Source: Pterobdella sp. o SKG-2022 (lineage: Eukaryota > Annelida > Clitellata > Hirudinida > Piscicolidae). Taken from it: a stretch of 64,000 nt of DNA. This document shows, piece after piece, positions 48,602-61,697 of the stretch (positions are counted from its first letter, which is position 1; each line of letters opens with the position of its first letter). The notes below the pieces were generated by a model. It saw only the letters and a program-made list of their open reading frames with translations. It had not been told where the DNA came from and searched no databases. Position numbers and translations under genes: made by a program. Location of the stretch: the NCBI GenBank assembly GCA_964035795.1, contig OZ038320.1:22710589-22774588 (forward strand). The letters run 5' to 3'.

Positions 48602-50365
48602 TCAACTTTTGTTAGCATAGGTCTTTTCATATTTTTCTTCTGTAATAAGCATTCAATAACATCATCATAGAAATAATTATGATGTTTTCAATAATAACTT
48701 GCATACCTGGTACACACATAGAGGCCCTTATTTTGCCAGATCTAATGAACACACAATATTCACCAGCGTAACACACTGTTTCTTTCTAAAATTTTTTTAA
48801 TAAAATAATTTTGTTAGATTATTTTATGAGAATTTGCTAAGTAAATGTATGACACATTATGAAATAATTTCATTGTTTAAAAGTTGGCTATGAGTATATA
48901 TGGATTTCTCAACATTGAGGTTAAATTTATATTATGTTTATTGAAAAAATGACACCTCTAGATTTCTTAAATACGTTTTTACAATCATGACTAATAAAAT
49001 TAAAAAACCATGGTAATATTATTGACAGAATAAAAAATTAAGCTTAGCTAAATACGAACTCAATTTTTAACAGATGAGTCTATATCTTTAAACAGAAAAG
49101 TTTAATTTACTAAAAAACTGTTTTCAAAAAAATCAAATTTTAGGGGTTGGAAAGACTTATTTAGAATAATACCAGAGTATTGGAATGTTTAAAAATTGGA
49201 TCTAGCTTTAAAAAAGATGACTTGATAATTTGAACAATAAAGTTGGTAATGTGTATGAATCGCCCACGGCCATATCATATTTAAGACACCTGTTCTTGTC
49301 CGATGTATATGATAAATTACAATGGAATAATTTAGTGGTATTTTTCTATTAAGATAAGAACTCACACTACACAAACAGTCAGTGTTGATTTTATCCGTGC
49401 ATTCTGTGAGTATAAAGTTGATTGAAAAACAAATAACAAGTTTTGAATTTACTTCAATTATTTTTATAGATAACAAAACACACTTACCTCTCCATGTCGG
49501 GTCTGAAAAAATTATGGAAGCTCAAGAATTGTTTTCAACAATAAAATGTGGAAGTTTTTAATTGTTTTTTAGAAATAAAAAACCCTCGAACCTCTAACAC
49601 ATTTTCTAATGCCTGCCAAGTCACACTTCCAACCCATGAGACATTCCCCTTTGTTCTGTGGCAGTTCATTGACGTCTCTCTTGAATATAACATTCCTTAT
49701 ACGTCATAAAACTTAGTTACCTTACAGTTGCATCTATCTTTCCTAGAGACATGGTTCTTTGTGCAAGTTGGCAGTTCTGAACATATAGATCACTATGTTT
49801 AGTCTCTCGTATGATTCAATTAAATAACTCACGCTCGGGTTGAATTATGGGTCTTTTTTTTTTATAGTCTAAAGAAAAATAAATTTAATATCATAACATT
49901 TATGAAGAATTAAACAGATTTGAGTCAAAACCTGGGATACACTCATCTATTCCTGCTTTGCAATACTTATTTTTGGAGCATGCTTTCGGAGGCTTATTAT
50001 TCTGTATATGTTTTTGCATACTATTTAAAATTGTATATTAATTTAAAATTCTATTATCAAAACGTCGAAATGCTATCAAATAGATACCAGTCTCCCGCAG
50101 AGACAAGACTCATCGACGGGTCTTGCATACAAGTCTCTGGTAGCGTTTTTGCAATGTAGTACTGGACCAGTTTGACTGCTAGCTTCTGCAGCTTTTAAAG
50201 GTTTTACCTTGTCTTTATGGCTATTCACGCATTTCACCGTCTCTGTGTATGCATAAAATTGTTTTCAATTTTAAAAATGTTGTTTATCTACATACCTGTG
50301 CAAGCTTTTGACACGGAAATCACACTAACCAGAAAAAGCACAACTTTTATTTTTAGAAAACTCAT
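48602..50365 (-). CDS. Secreted protein with three six-cysteine modules, short tail (paralogue of the 42232 gene)
   Basis: Same unrecognised family as the convergent gene at 42232-46393. Exons in order: 50296-50365, 50088-50185, 49932-50001, 49833-49868, 49721-49776, 49592-49655, 49488-49502, 49368-49403, 48707-48787, 48602-48639; 564 nt, 187 residues. Exon 1 is a signal peptide (MSFLKIKVVLFLVSVISVSKAC). Exons 4 to 7 have exactly the sizes of exons 6 to 9 of the other gene (36, 56, 64, 15 nt) and the same phases. Clear matches include RDRCNCK against KTRCNCK, ARPVDESCLCG against YRPVKNLCTCG, and GECLMGWKC against GECPQGFLC. The tail is only EEKYEKTYANKS then stop. Exon 8 has overlapping donors 2 nt apart: the stronger one (after 49366) breaks the frame, so I used the one after 49368. 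The gene may instead carry a frameshift. The start ATG follows an in-frame stop. Confidence 0.75.
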
Positions 50366-50899
50366 AATGAAGTTTTATAGCAAAACTTTTGAGATGAGTT
50401 TTCAAAAACTGGCATGCTTATAAAGATTTTTGTTTGGTTACCAAACACACTTTCGGGAATTGTGATCATTCAATAACGTTGATCAATTGGAGAAATATTT
50501 ACTGAGTAACAATGAAAGCTTTTATATTTTAACACAAGTTTCATCATACCACTTATTTGAGATACACACAATATTTTGAAATAATGATAGGGATATTTAC
50601 TTTGAAAGGTTTCTCGAATTGGTTGGTCAGCCTTTGTGTGTGCTCGAAAATTACCAGAATAAACAAGTTTGGAAAAAACTTCTAGTTTTTATCACCAACC
50701 AAGATTTTTTTATTAATCTAGCATAAAAAAATTACGCTTTACTGAGACAATGAGCTTATTGGGAAACAAAAACCTTTTATGCCATTGCAATTCTTGTGCA
50801 TTCATAGTATGAGGCACTTCTTCTTTTGTCCGTCATACACCACAAAGATACTACTTAAACTTTTCAAACATATCAAAGTTTGAATTATAGATCAGTGAA

Positions 50900-51350
50900 G
50901 ACGTTTTTTTTATATTCACCTTTAATCTTTTTTCTCCATCTTTGATTTCCCGTTTTCAACTTTGCAAAGTCATAAACCTGACACTAACCATCAAACCATC
51001 CGCATGAAAAAACTTCAAAAACAACTTGTACGTAATACCATAGATAAAGTTTTGAATACAACGCAATAGATTTAATAGGATAAATTTATAGATGCCCACC
51101 CCAAGATTGCCTTCTTTCACCCTGTTTCGCACTTTCTTGTACATTAGTTATACAATTCTCGTCTATCAACAACTTCCGCATGTTCCACCAAATCACATTA
51201 CGTTGGATTTTGTCGAAAGTTTTCTCCAGATCAATAAACGCCACGTGAATAAGCTTATTAGCAACAAAGTGTTTTTTTTGTGAATGATAGAAAAAAAATG
51301 GCGTCAGTTGTGTTTGCACATGGCACAAAGCCCCATGGTATCTCATTGAT
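50900..51350 (-). mobile_element. LINE reverse-transcriptase fragment (dead)
   Basis: The minus-strand translation shows HVAFIDLEKTFDKIQRNVIW followed by MRKLLIDEN, the reverse-transcriptase block usually written as FIDLEKAFDxVPR. Further on is HADGLMV, the expected place of the catalytic YADD motif, with the second Asp lost. Stops and frame changes lie between. It is a degraded insertion upstream of the cysteine-module gene. Confidence 0.85.
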
Positions 51351-52487
51351 CATATCCTTTTGCCTGGAAACTTCTTTCACACGCATTCAATATTTTTATT
51401 TATTTGTTGCTAATTATGAAAAATATTTCAAATATCTGAATTGTTTGATTAACAAATGAATCAAATTGAGTAAATTTATAAAAAATTGTGACTCAAGGCA
51501 TTTCAAAAGTCATAACTTCACTTCAAACTTTTACAATGGTACACTTATGGGACGAATTAATTAATGATTATGAAAGAAAAACAAATTAATTGATTAAAGA
51601 AGTGTTTTCAATTGGAGAAAATTGATGTTTAGAGCATTTCCATGTACTTTACCACTGAGATGAATAATCATCTAAGCAGTCAAATGCTACAATCACTGTG
51701 AAACAATAAGATTCGTCAATTTTAACTGCGAAATTGAATCTTTCAAATTGATCGAAGTTAAAAAAAGGCGAAATAATAAGTTGATATTTTTACTTTCTAA
51801 GTGGAAAAAATTTTAAATATGAAAAAATATATTTTTTACTTCGATATTAATTATCTATTAAACATTTATTTGAGAAATTTTGATACATTCATTGAAACTT
51901 AAGGTATAATTTTTGGTACCTTACCATGAAACCTTAGCATAAAATAATTGCTTTATAAAAAATACATAAGATGTAAATTTACTTCGATATTGAAATTTTT
52001 ATTATTCGAAAAAATTTGTATACATCAAAAATCAAATTTTTTTTCAAACAAATTTCTGATATTTAAATAAAGACTTCAATAAAAATTTAGATGGGGTTTC
52101 ACATTTAATTTATGATAAAAAGTTGGCGTGGACTGCCTTGATCAGATGTTGAGATTGTTATGCCTTTGGTGATATTCTCGATAAGAATGCAGTAAAATGG
52201 CTTATTCTATATAGCCAAACTATCAAAAAAATATAACAAAAAAACTTAAACTGGCTGAAATTCTTTAAGCTTATAGAATGAATGCAGAAAAGTGTTTTAA
52301 AATTGAAAACGCCGTGTAGCCATGTTTAGAGTCAGACGGTAAAATAAAACAAAAGAATTTTTCTTGATTAATGAGAAACACTTTTACGGGACATTCAAAT
52401 GAAAACACTTTCAGGTGTTTATTTTATTCTACGAAGCTTTTCGTAAGATGACTTTTACGGAAGCACAATAAAAACCCTCATATAAAT

Positions 52488-52960
52488 GTGTTCGAATATT
52501 ATGCATTCAGTATAATACTACGTGACACCTCAACAGTTGTACCTGACATAACCTTTAACTGCAGTCGCTGTGGTCGCACCTACCTATCTCGCATTGGCCT
52601 AATTAGCCACGAGCGCACTTGCAGTAGACGTCCGAACCCCCTTCATAAAATCTTCGTTCGCGAATTTAAGCCAGAGAGAGACGTGATATGAAACTGGATT
52701 TTTTAGTATCTCTCCCAACCAAACTATGGGAAAATATTTTTTAGAAACTGAGTTACATAATTTAAAAAAATATCTTTTGGTTTATGAAAGAACAATTATC
52801 TGTATAATTTAGGAAGAAAACTTTCCGAGGCGGTGGGAGACCCACTGGAGGCACTTTGGTTTCATCAGAAGATCTCTGGCTATTGACCGTGGCAATCCTG
52901 CTTGCATCTTTTCATGTTTCTGCCCTTCTTTCTCTCTCTCTTAATCTTTTTTTATAAATT
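52488..52960 (+). mobile_element. LINE 3' end with C2H2-like zinc knuckle
   Basis: The frame to 52691 carries FNCSRCGRTYLSRIGLISHE, a C-x2-C...H zinc-finger-like segment found at the C-terminus of many animal LINE proteins, where the last ligands are H-x4-C. After the stop, about 270 nt of GC-richer sequence ends in a T-rich and CTCT-rich stretch, probably the LINE 3' UTR. The 5' part is missing. Confidence 0.78.
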
Positions 52961-53931
52961 ATAATTAGTAAGAAAATTTAATTTTCAAAATAAAGCTGTA
53001 GCGTATAACTGTATTTAGTAGTTTATTTTTTAAATTTATATTATATGGAAAAAAGTAGTTGTATTGATAATTATTTTCCTATTATTTAACCATTATTAAA
53101 ATTAATCATTAACTTTGCAAATAATATTTCAAATTTTCAAACTTGATGTCTTTTGCTTGCTTTTTTTAATACTTTACAGAATCATTATCAAATTACTGAA
53201 TATGTGAAGTCTTCATCAACTTTATATTACTTTACATCATTTTTTATTTCTTGTCACACTTGTGTTGGATACTTTATTGATTCAATAAAATTAAACAAAA
53301 AAAAATTTATAGATACAAAAATTCAATATTATTATATGAATTGTTATATTTATGTTTGAATTTTATATAAATCTGGGTTTGTGTATTTTAAATAATGAAA
53401 ATATAGAAAATACACCAAAACTAGTAAACCACCAGCCCATAATAAAAATTGGGGAGGGCTTTATATACGATTCACCTGCCTTTTGGTTTGCGTAACATAT
53501 ACTACCTTTAAAACTCTCACTTGAGCTTATCACCAACAATTGATAACGATTTATAAAAATCGAGAAACATTTGTTACGAATACTTGGCATTACTGTGTTT
53601 TATCATAAATATTGTTTAATTAGTTTATTTTATTGTCTTGCGTTTTCAAGTATGAGTTCTGAATCCTGTCGTATCGCAAACAGTGAAAAAATCAGGTTTA
53701 TATAATAGAAATTATGGTTTTGATTTGCATTTACATTTTCAAAAGAATATAATTTTATCAGTATAAATCTTTTTTTATAAAGTAATTTTTTTGTTTTAAA
53801 TTTAAATTAACTTTTGATTATTTAAGTCATTTTTTTTCAAAAAACAATTCCTTTACATTTAAAATTTTTTCTTTTGTTTTTTGTTGAGAAAAATTAAAAC
53901 TTTAGTCTATATAAACAATTACCTTTGCACT

Positions 53932-56900
53932 ATGCATCAAAAGGCCGCATATAGTCAGTCAGATACAAGGCATAGCGACAAATATATTAAACAGCTAAAC
54001 AATAAATTCCAATCTTGCTTCAGTACAAAACATTGCCGTAATACTTGTAGTTTAGTAGGTGAAGATCATATAATGGGAGGCCATGTGTAAGTTGCACTTT
54101 TCAGAAATCTAGTTTATTCTAGAATTTTTTGGCTCATAACTAACTCAAAATTTTCATAATGCAAAATTTTATTAGATTTTTCGAAGTTTTAAAGTCATAT
54201 TTTTCATTAATTTCAATTCTTGCAGAGAAGGAATTCTTTTTGGGATTGGTAACCCTCTTTTAGATTTAATTGCTGAAGTACCTAAAGAGTTTCTTGATAA
54301 GTGAGTTTCAACTTTTTGAAAATTTTCATATAAGATTATTCATTTTAAAGATATATTCAATGAAATTCAATATGTTTCTAGAAAAAATATCATCAGTTAT
54401 CTTAGCTAGTTATTCTCACCTATAAAGCTGTTGAATAAAACTATAGTTATGATGAACTTCAAAAATTGAATTCAAATTAAAATTATTTATCAAGCTGTAG
54501 CCTAAAAATAGAAAAATTCTCAAAACAAGTGACCTTGCATATGTAATGCATAATCAATAAAACATTGTTAAAGGTACAAGATTGAACCTGAATCATGTGT
54601 TATCCTTGAAAATCATCCTTCTGATTTGTAAGTTATACCAAATATGCATACTTCATTTTAACAATCATCATTAATGCATATACAAATATTTTATAATGAT
54701 AAATGATGATAGAGAAGCTTAATGAGTATCTTATGGTTAGAAAAGTTTTTAGCTCAAATGATCTTAAGTGTTGTTTTAATTATCATTCAGGTGAGTATGC
54801 TTACAATTGAGTTGAATTTTTATTGAATCAATTGTGAATCAGTTTGAGAATTTTGATTATATCTAAATTTTGTAAAAAAAAATTCAAGTATGTTTATCTA
54901 TATAATGCACTTTAACTTATAATTTCAAGAGCAGTTAAAGTCTCTTATAATAAACTGAAATAGGCCATATTGAATTAAATAAAATTTCCCTTATTTCTTC
55001 ATTTCTTTTTTTACTTAAATTAGGAATATTTGAATTACAAGGTTGAGACTTATTAGTATTTTTCTTGTTGTGTTACATTAGCTAGGTAATTTGTTGGTCA
55101 GAAAAGGCACACTGAAAACTTGACACTATTGGCTGAATGTTTTTTTTTTCTATGGTTTTGTAGGTGCTGATTGACTGCTTTTTTGTGAGATGGCTAAATT
55201 AAATTTTTAGCAAGAATTTTTTTTCATGCTTTTCAAACTCTTGCCAATAAAGTTATTGCAATCCCTTAAAAACTTCATTAATTAAATATATTTTTACCAC
55301 TTTTTTGTTTTTTGACCCATCAAATTTACACTCATTATCTTTTTTCTCAATGCAACATCATCATATTTTTTCATTTAATGAGTTTCTTTCTTCTGCAACT
55401 ATCTTAACCTTCCTGAAACAAAATTTAATATAATTATTTATCTCTCCAAATTATATTTCTTCTAATAAGAAGGTATTACATTAATGATCAATAGTTTTAT
55501 CAAGCATGAAGTTTTATTACGTAAGTATGATGAATTTTTAATTTTTAAATTGAAAGTATCAATTCAAGCATATGGACATAGTTTGACATTTATAGTATAA
55601 CGTAAATGTTGAATTACGAATCTCAGGTCGTATTAAGATTGGGGACTATACAATGAGTCTTTTAAACCTTGAGCTTTATAATCATTTAATGTTTTATGAA
55701 GAAAATCTGAATCTACTTTTTGAAGTTTTCAATAAATATCAAATAATATTGCACCATAAACATTACTCATTATCAAATATATGAGAATTTTTGTGTGTGT
55801 AACATTAATGTTCAAGTTTTCAATATTTAATAATTAACCTTTGTCTTTTTAATACACTTAGTTATATTCAATATTTAATTAATATCATGTTGTAGATTTA
55901 TTACATATGCGTTGTAGTTTTAGTAGAAAAATCTTGACTCAGTCAATTTTTATAATTAATGACTCTACAATTGAGCGCAACTAAAATTGAAAGCATTGAC
56001 AATAGGGCGTGGTTTTTTATGGGCGATTTAGGATCAGATCATAATTTTACAATCAGAATACCACGTATGTATGTGCAAGTTAAGTTTAGCTATTTTTAGT
56101 CATTTATTTTTAGATTGCTAACAATAAACTTCAGATCGTGTACTTAAGTTTTGTGGTGCTTCCCAATTTTTAAATTCATAAATTTTTTGCTGAGATAAAC
56201 TTTGAAATATAATAATCTTCTTTAGCCAAAGTAAATACTGCAAATTATTTAAACACAACAGGTAATTTTATTAAGTACAAAACTTTTCGTTAACAAAGTA
56301 ACATTATCAAATACGTTGACAATTTCAACGTATAAATAATTTGCAGTATAAACTTTGAACTTTTTGATTTTTGTTAATTTTCCATTGAGATTTAAAAATT
56401 TCAAAACTATTTTTAAAAATAAGTGAAACTTAAAATATCTTATGTAATATTATAGCTATTTTGAACTTTTAATTATATAACTGAAAATTTTCGTATGATG
56501 TTACAATGTTCTTACTATTAAAAAATAGTAATGTTTTTAGTTATTTGTATCTATAGTTCACACTAAGATATGCCTTTTCAGTAGTTAAAGAAAAAACTCA
56601 ATTTTCAAGCTTCAACATAAAATAATCTCAAAAATTTTTTTAGATCCAACTTTGTATTTCAAATGAGTTTTTAAAAATTTTTTAAAATACAGAATCAGTT
56701 TAAAAAAATCTACAGTTGTTATGTTTTTAAAAGAAATATAGCTAAACTAACGATACCTAAATGTGTGGAAGTACACAATACTTTTCTCAAATTTACGCTC
56801 AAAAGTCAAACGCTTTATATTTTTCAACCAAAAGTCTCAACTCAAAGCTGATTTTACTAAAGTCTTGCGCTTAATCTTACACATCATACACCCACATAAA

Positions 56901-59900
56901 CCATTCAAATGCCCCCAAAGAGTGAATGACCTGCTCGCCCACTACAAGGTTACCCATGTTCCGGGTGGTGCTACTCAAAATGCCCTGCGAGTTGCTCAAG
57001 TCAGATACATATGCTTTTATCGTCTTTCAATCAATCAAACCAATATATTTCATAAGCATATATTTTTAACAAGGGTTCGGTCTATAAAATCTATGCTTTA
57101 ATGGATATAATAAAAAAATTGTTGTGTATATCGGTCATTACTAATTAACAACGAAAATTATCGCAGTTATTAATAATATGGATATAAATTTTTTTAGAAT
57201 ACTTCACATAATTGGTTGCATTGTTACACAGTGGTTGATAGGGGTTCCATATGCAACATCATTCCTCGGTTGCATCAGCAATGATGAGATTGGCATGATT
57301 CTTGCTGACAAGGCCAAAAAAGATCAGGTTGTATCAGATTTTTATGATTATTAGTCACAAACATCTGTTTGGTGCTTCTCATTAAGAATACAAATAAAAT
57401 AAGAGCAGTGTATTTCTTGTTTTCCAACAATATTTTTTTATCTTTAAAAACCATTGTTGAAAATTTTAAAAATTATAACTTGGTAATCCATGGTTAAGAT
57501 AAGTAATATAACATCACTTTTTGCTTCGTCTAGGTTAAAGGCTGTTTTGTGTATAATGAAACGGAGACAACAGGAAAATGTATTGTTGCCTTAACAAACA
57601 CTAAAAGGTTTGTTTTCAAAGTTGCTTCTACTATACCCAATATTATGTATAATTTATTTAAATCGACCATCAGTCGCTTCAAATTAGGGTTTTGTTAACG
57701 CAATAGGTCTGTTTCATTCCTGTGTACTAAAAAAATTTGAAGCAAAACTAAGTAATTAAATAAATGTTTTGTATTTAAAAATATTTTTAAATAAAATTGA
57801 TTATTCAAAAAACAGCTATTTTAATTGTAAAAATATTCATAGAAAATGACTAAAAATCTTAGTTAAGCTTCAAATTTTCTAATTAGTTTCAGCATCTCAT
57901 GTTCATGTATACATTCAAAAGTCTAATAATGTTATTCAACGTTTAACTAGGACGTACATAACTCATTTGGGAGCAGCCTGTCATTTGAAGTCATCCCACC
58001 TGGATGATCCTGCAGTGTGGAAGCATGTGGTTCACAGCAAGTTTTATTACTTCTCCGTGAGTTGTTTCAGTGATGGTTTAATCTAGAACCATTATAATAA
58101 AAATAAGCTTTTTGAGGTAGTTTTTGGTTTGGTGAGTTTTAATAGTTACTTTTGTTTATTTAATTTAATTTAGTAGTAATCATTGACATAAATAGTTTTA
58201 ATTTACTTGACGTTTTCATAGCTGTTGTCACCACCAGGGATTTCCACTGATAAACTGTCCAGAGGCTGTATTAAGAGTAGCTTCATATGCCACAGAACAT
58301 GATCGAGTGGTCACTTTTAATTTATCAGCACCTTCTATCTGCACTAAATTCCTTCAGAGAGTTGATAAACTTCTTCCTTATATTGATGTTCTTTTCGGCA
58401 ATCAATTGGTGAGTGCACTGATTTAATAAGGTAGATTTTTGTAATTGATATTTATTCTTGTTTTTTCAGGAAGCTGTAGAATATGCCAAAACAAAGGGCC
58501 TAGATGTAAGTTCATCAGAATTTGGATTTTTAAAAATATTTTGATGATAATATTTTGTTTATTCAAAATGGCTAAATAATCCTTCATCAGGTTACAGACA
58601 TCAAAGAAATAGCTTTACTTTTTGCTAGATTCCCTAAAGAAAACGGCAAAAGAGGAAGGTAGAGAATATATTTCCTACTATAACATATATCAACAATTTT
58701 ATCACCATAAAGATGTGTTGTGCTAACAAACGAAACTGAACCAACCATTGTTGTTCAAGGTTCGTCATCGAATTCTCCTGTTTTTATTATTTTTAATGCA
58801 GCTCTTTTTTTAAATCTAAAACTTCCACTATTATAAGTTTAATGCAAGTGTTGTATTTGTATTCAGAAGGGAGAATCACAGAATACCCAGTGTTGAAGAT
58901 TGCAGAAAATAAGATCGTCGATTTGAATGGGGGAGGTGATGCATTTGTTGGAGGTATTATTCATTTAACCACACTTTCGTATTAAATTGCTGAATACAGA
59001 CTAGTACATCACTGTAAATCCATAAACATTTCAAAGCTACATTATCATCTTTTTGATTTTTTTATGATCTTATGATTGATTTTTTTATGAATGACATGCA
59101 GGCTTTTTGGCTCAGTTAGTACAGGGGGGTAGCATGGATGATTGCATCAGGTATTACCTATTCAAAAAATCTCCTCCGATTTTTAATTTTTTCCCTATTT
59201 GTTTCAATTTGGAATACACGTTTAATGTTTTAATGTTATTTATAATTGAATATATTAAGATTTATTGCATTGGTGTTTCAAAGGTCGGCAAACTATGCAG
59301 CTGATTTCATCATACAGCAATCAGGTTTTTATATCATTTTGCTACTAACTTGCATCATAAACGATCAATGGCGGGTTTTATATTCGGCTTTAAAGTTGAT
59401 CAATATTTGTTGTTGTTCGTCAATCGTGTTCGAATATGACCATGGCAACAAAGAAAAAAATATTATTATTTATTTTTTTATATATACATATATATTTTAC
59501 TAAATAAAGATGTATAAAAAATTATCATAATAAGAGATGAAAATAAATATCATAAAATAAATCAATAAATAAGAATGAATAAGTAAGCTATAATAGTAAA
59601 GATAATAATAATAGTAATAATAGAAGAACAAAATAAAAGTAAAATAATAAATGAATAGAAATAAATAAGATGAAATAAAGATAAAATATTTCCTATCTGT
59701 CTGTTTTTGTGTGGCTGATCAGACCGACTTGCGCCAGAAAACCTCTTCCGCATGTTTGGTACCAGTGTGTGGGAAGTTTCTCTGGTGCATCTTCTCCAGC
59801 TTTGCGTCTTATGTGTTTTAATTTTGCAGCGTTTAAACGGTTTTCCCCTGAGAGGAGTGCACCATTACGGATCAATCTACGCCAAGCGGACCTGTCAGAG

Positions 59901-60845
59901 GCAGCTTTTTCCCACGCAGCGACGTCTATATTGAAGTCCTTTAGATTTGACTTAAAATAATCTTTATAACGTTTGCGTGGGGCTCCGATTTTTCTTTGAC
60001 CATTTTTGAGCTGACCGTAAAAGATTTGTTTAGGAATACTAGGGTCCGCCATACGAGATACATGACCAGCCCATCGTATCTATGCCTTACGCATCATCGT
60101 AATAACACTGGGAAGGTTTGCCCTCTCTAATACTTCAGTGTCTGGGACACAGTCATTTCAGCGCATATTAAGAATTCTGCGAAGACACCGAGTATGGAAT
60201 TGCTGGAGTTGTTTTTCGTGGCGTCTGTATACTGTCCATGCTTCACAGCCATATAGTAGTGTGGTCAATACTACGGCTTTATAGACTTTAAATCTCGTGG
60301 ACTCTGATATCCCTTTTCTCTCCCACACCTTTTTCTTCAATCTTCCAAAAGCAGAGCTGGCTTTGGCAATTCGGTTTTTGATCTCATCATCAATGTTTGT
60401 ACTACGAGAAAGTGTACTGCCTAGATAAGTGAAGTTGTCAACTGCCTGTAACCTTTGTTCTTTCACATATATGGGGTTATAACATAAAAAGGCTTGTAAC
60501 CATAGAAACAGAGTTGTATGAAACTAAAATTAAAGTTCATTACTATATGATTTTCCAAGGCCAACATAAATATTCAAAATAAAAGACACTTCAAAATTTA
60601 TTAATTCTCATGAAACTTTTTGTAAGTTAAACTCACGTTGTCAAGTGAAGTATCCCAATATTACGAAAATCTAAATGAAATTTAATAAACTTTGAAGTGT
60701 TTTCATTTTTAATAATTCATTGCCACTTTTATATTTTTTACTGATATAAATTTTATACCAATATTTTTTATTTCAAATATAATTTTTTAAAGGTTGTCAG
60801 CTTCCAAGTCAGCCTAATTTCAGTCAAGGAGCAACTACATTTTAA
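53932..60845 (+). CDS. ADK: Adenosine kinase, complete (15 exons)
   Basis: PfkB-family sugar kinase that phosphorylates adenosine to AMP in purine salvage. Exons: 53932-54086, 54226-54300, 54574-54627, 56921-56999, 57232-57327, 57534-57607, 57951-58056, 58238-58408, 58470-58505, 58591-58658, 58713-58759, 58867-58953, 59102-59150, 59284-59324, 60793-60845. All junctions are in phase: 1191 nt, 396 residues. Landmarks match human ADK almost without gaps: ILFGIGNPLLD, VPGGATQNALRVAQ, TFNLSAP, YIDVLFGNQ, DAFVGGFLAQLV, and a last exon starting CQLPSQPNF. The catalytic Asp is residue 345 in DLNGGGDAFVGG. The usual motif is DTNGAGDAF, so Thr and Ala are replaced. The first 51 residues are an extra polar N-terminus with no family match; the start is the first ATG of exon 1. 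A LINE lies in the last intron. Confidence 0.95.
59690..60480 (-). mobile_element. LINE 3' end in the last adenosine kinase intron
   Basis: Antisense to the host gene. Minus-strand frames show FTYLGSTLSRSTNIDDEI, YKAVVLTTLLYGCEAWT, RCLRRIL, then IPKQIFYGQL, DRSAWRRLI and a terminal CGRGFLAQVGLISHTKTDR zinc knuckle. These are standard LINE C-terminal blocks. One frame is kept, interrupted by two stops at about 60080-60160. GC content is far above the surroundings, so it is the youngest LINE piece here. The adjacent AT-rich run at 59440-59690 may be its tail. Confidence 0.9.
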
Positions 60846-61697
60846 TAATACAAAATTATTCAACGTTACTCGATCTATTATTTTAGTTTTAATTTGCACT
60901 TTGACCTTTTAAGTGTTCTCGAATCAACCTTTCTTGATACTACTAAATAAACTTTCGTAAGCTCATTGATTTGCATCTTTTTAAATTCATTATAACACGT
61001 TTTTTTTGGCATTTTTACTATACATCTAAATAATATATCTGAACCATTTATACCAGGTGTACTTTAAAGGTATATAGAATTTTATGACACTGTTTAAGAT
61101 TTGAACCTGACTTAAAGCAATTATTATTTTTAGTTTGCAAAAAAAAGCTTGTTGAATTCCACAATTTAAATAAAAATATGCAAATAAATTTCACGACCAA
61201 CATTAAAAAAATCACATTTAACCCTGAAAAGTCATAATCAGAACTGATTTTAAATTGAATGATATCACATTCAAATACAAAAATTAAAAACATGAATTGT
61301 CTATAAGTATCTTTAAAAGAGAAAAATGCTTAATTATTACTCTAGGAAAGTATTCTTTGAAAGCTTTGACGTTTATTTACATATATAAATGCATCAATGA
61401 GCCAGGTGTACAAAAATGAAAATCTCACACGTCTTATAATACGCGTTCTCTTATCTAAGTCTTTCCATCAAGCTTTAATACTTGAAATAATCCGTACTCT
61501 GTGAATTTCATGAGTTTTTTTGTATACAAACTAAAAACTCTCAGCATTATTTGATCTATGAAAATTTTAGGTAAAATAGTAATTTGTATATCAGATGCTA
61601 TATTGGTGCAGAAAAATGAAAACTACACGAAATACGTAGATAAAAATTAGTTTGCAATACATGATAAAAATAGGTCTTTGAAGGGCGTAAAAAATTT
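60846..61697. other. Convergent spacer after adenosine kinase
   Basis: About 850 nt of AT-rich sequence between two genes that end toward each other. I see no exon or repeat. It should hold both 3' UTRs. Confidence 0.6.

Larger units (their letters stand above)
50366..53931. other. Intergenic region with LINE remnants
   Basis: 3.6 kb between the minus-strand cysteine-module gene and adenosine kinase. It contains two LINE pieces (about 50900-51350 and 52488-52960) in opposite orientations. The rest is AT-rich without a supported gene. A GC-richer frame at 53476-53590 (minus) ends at a possible donor but has no recognisable motif. Confidence 0.6.

Noticed and set aside
50340..50358. TATAAAA-like sequence close to the minus-strand cysteine gene start
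   Set aside because: The match lies about 10-15 nt before the ATG, too close for a TATA box that keeps that ATG in the transcript.
53476..53590. Minus-strand frame starting MPSIRNKCF and ending at a GTGAAT donor
   Set aside because: Single frame with no motif and no joining exon; possibly repeat-derived.
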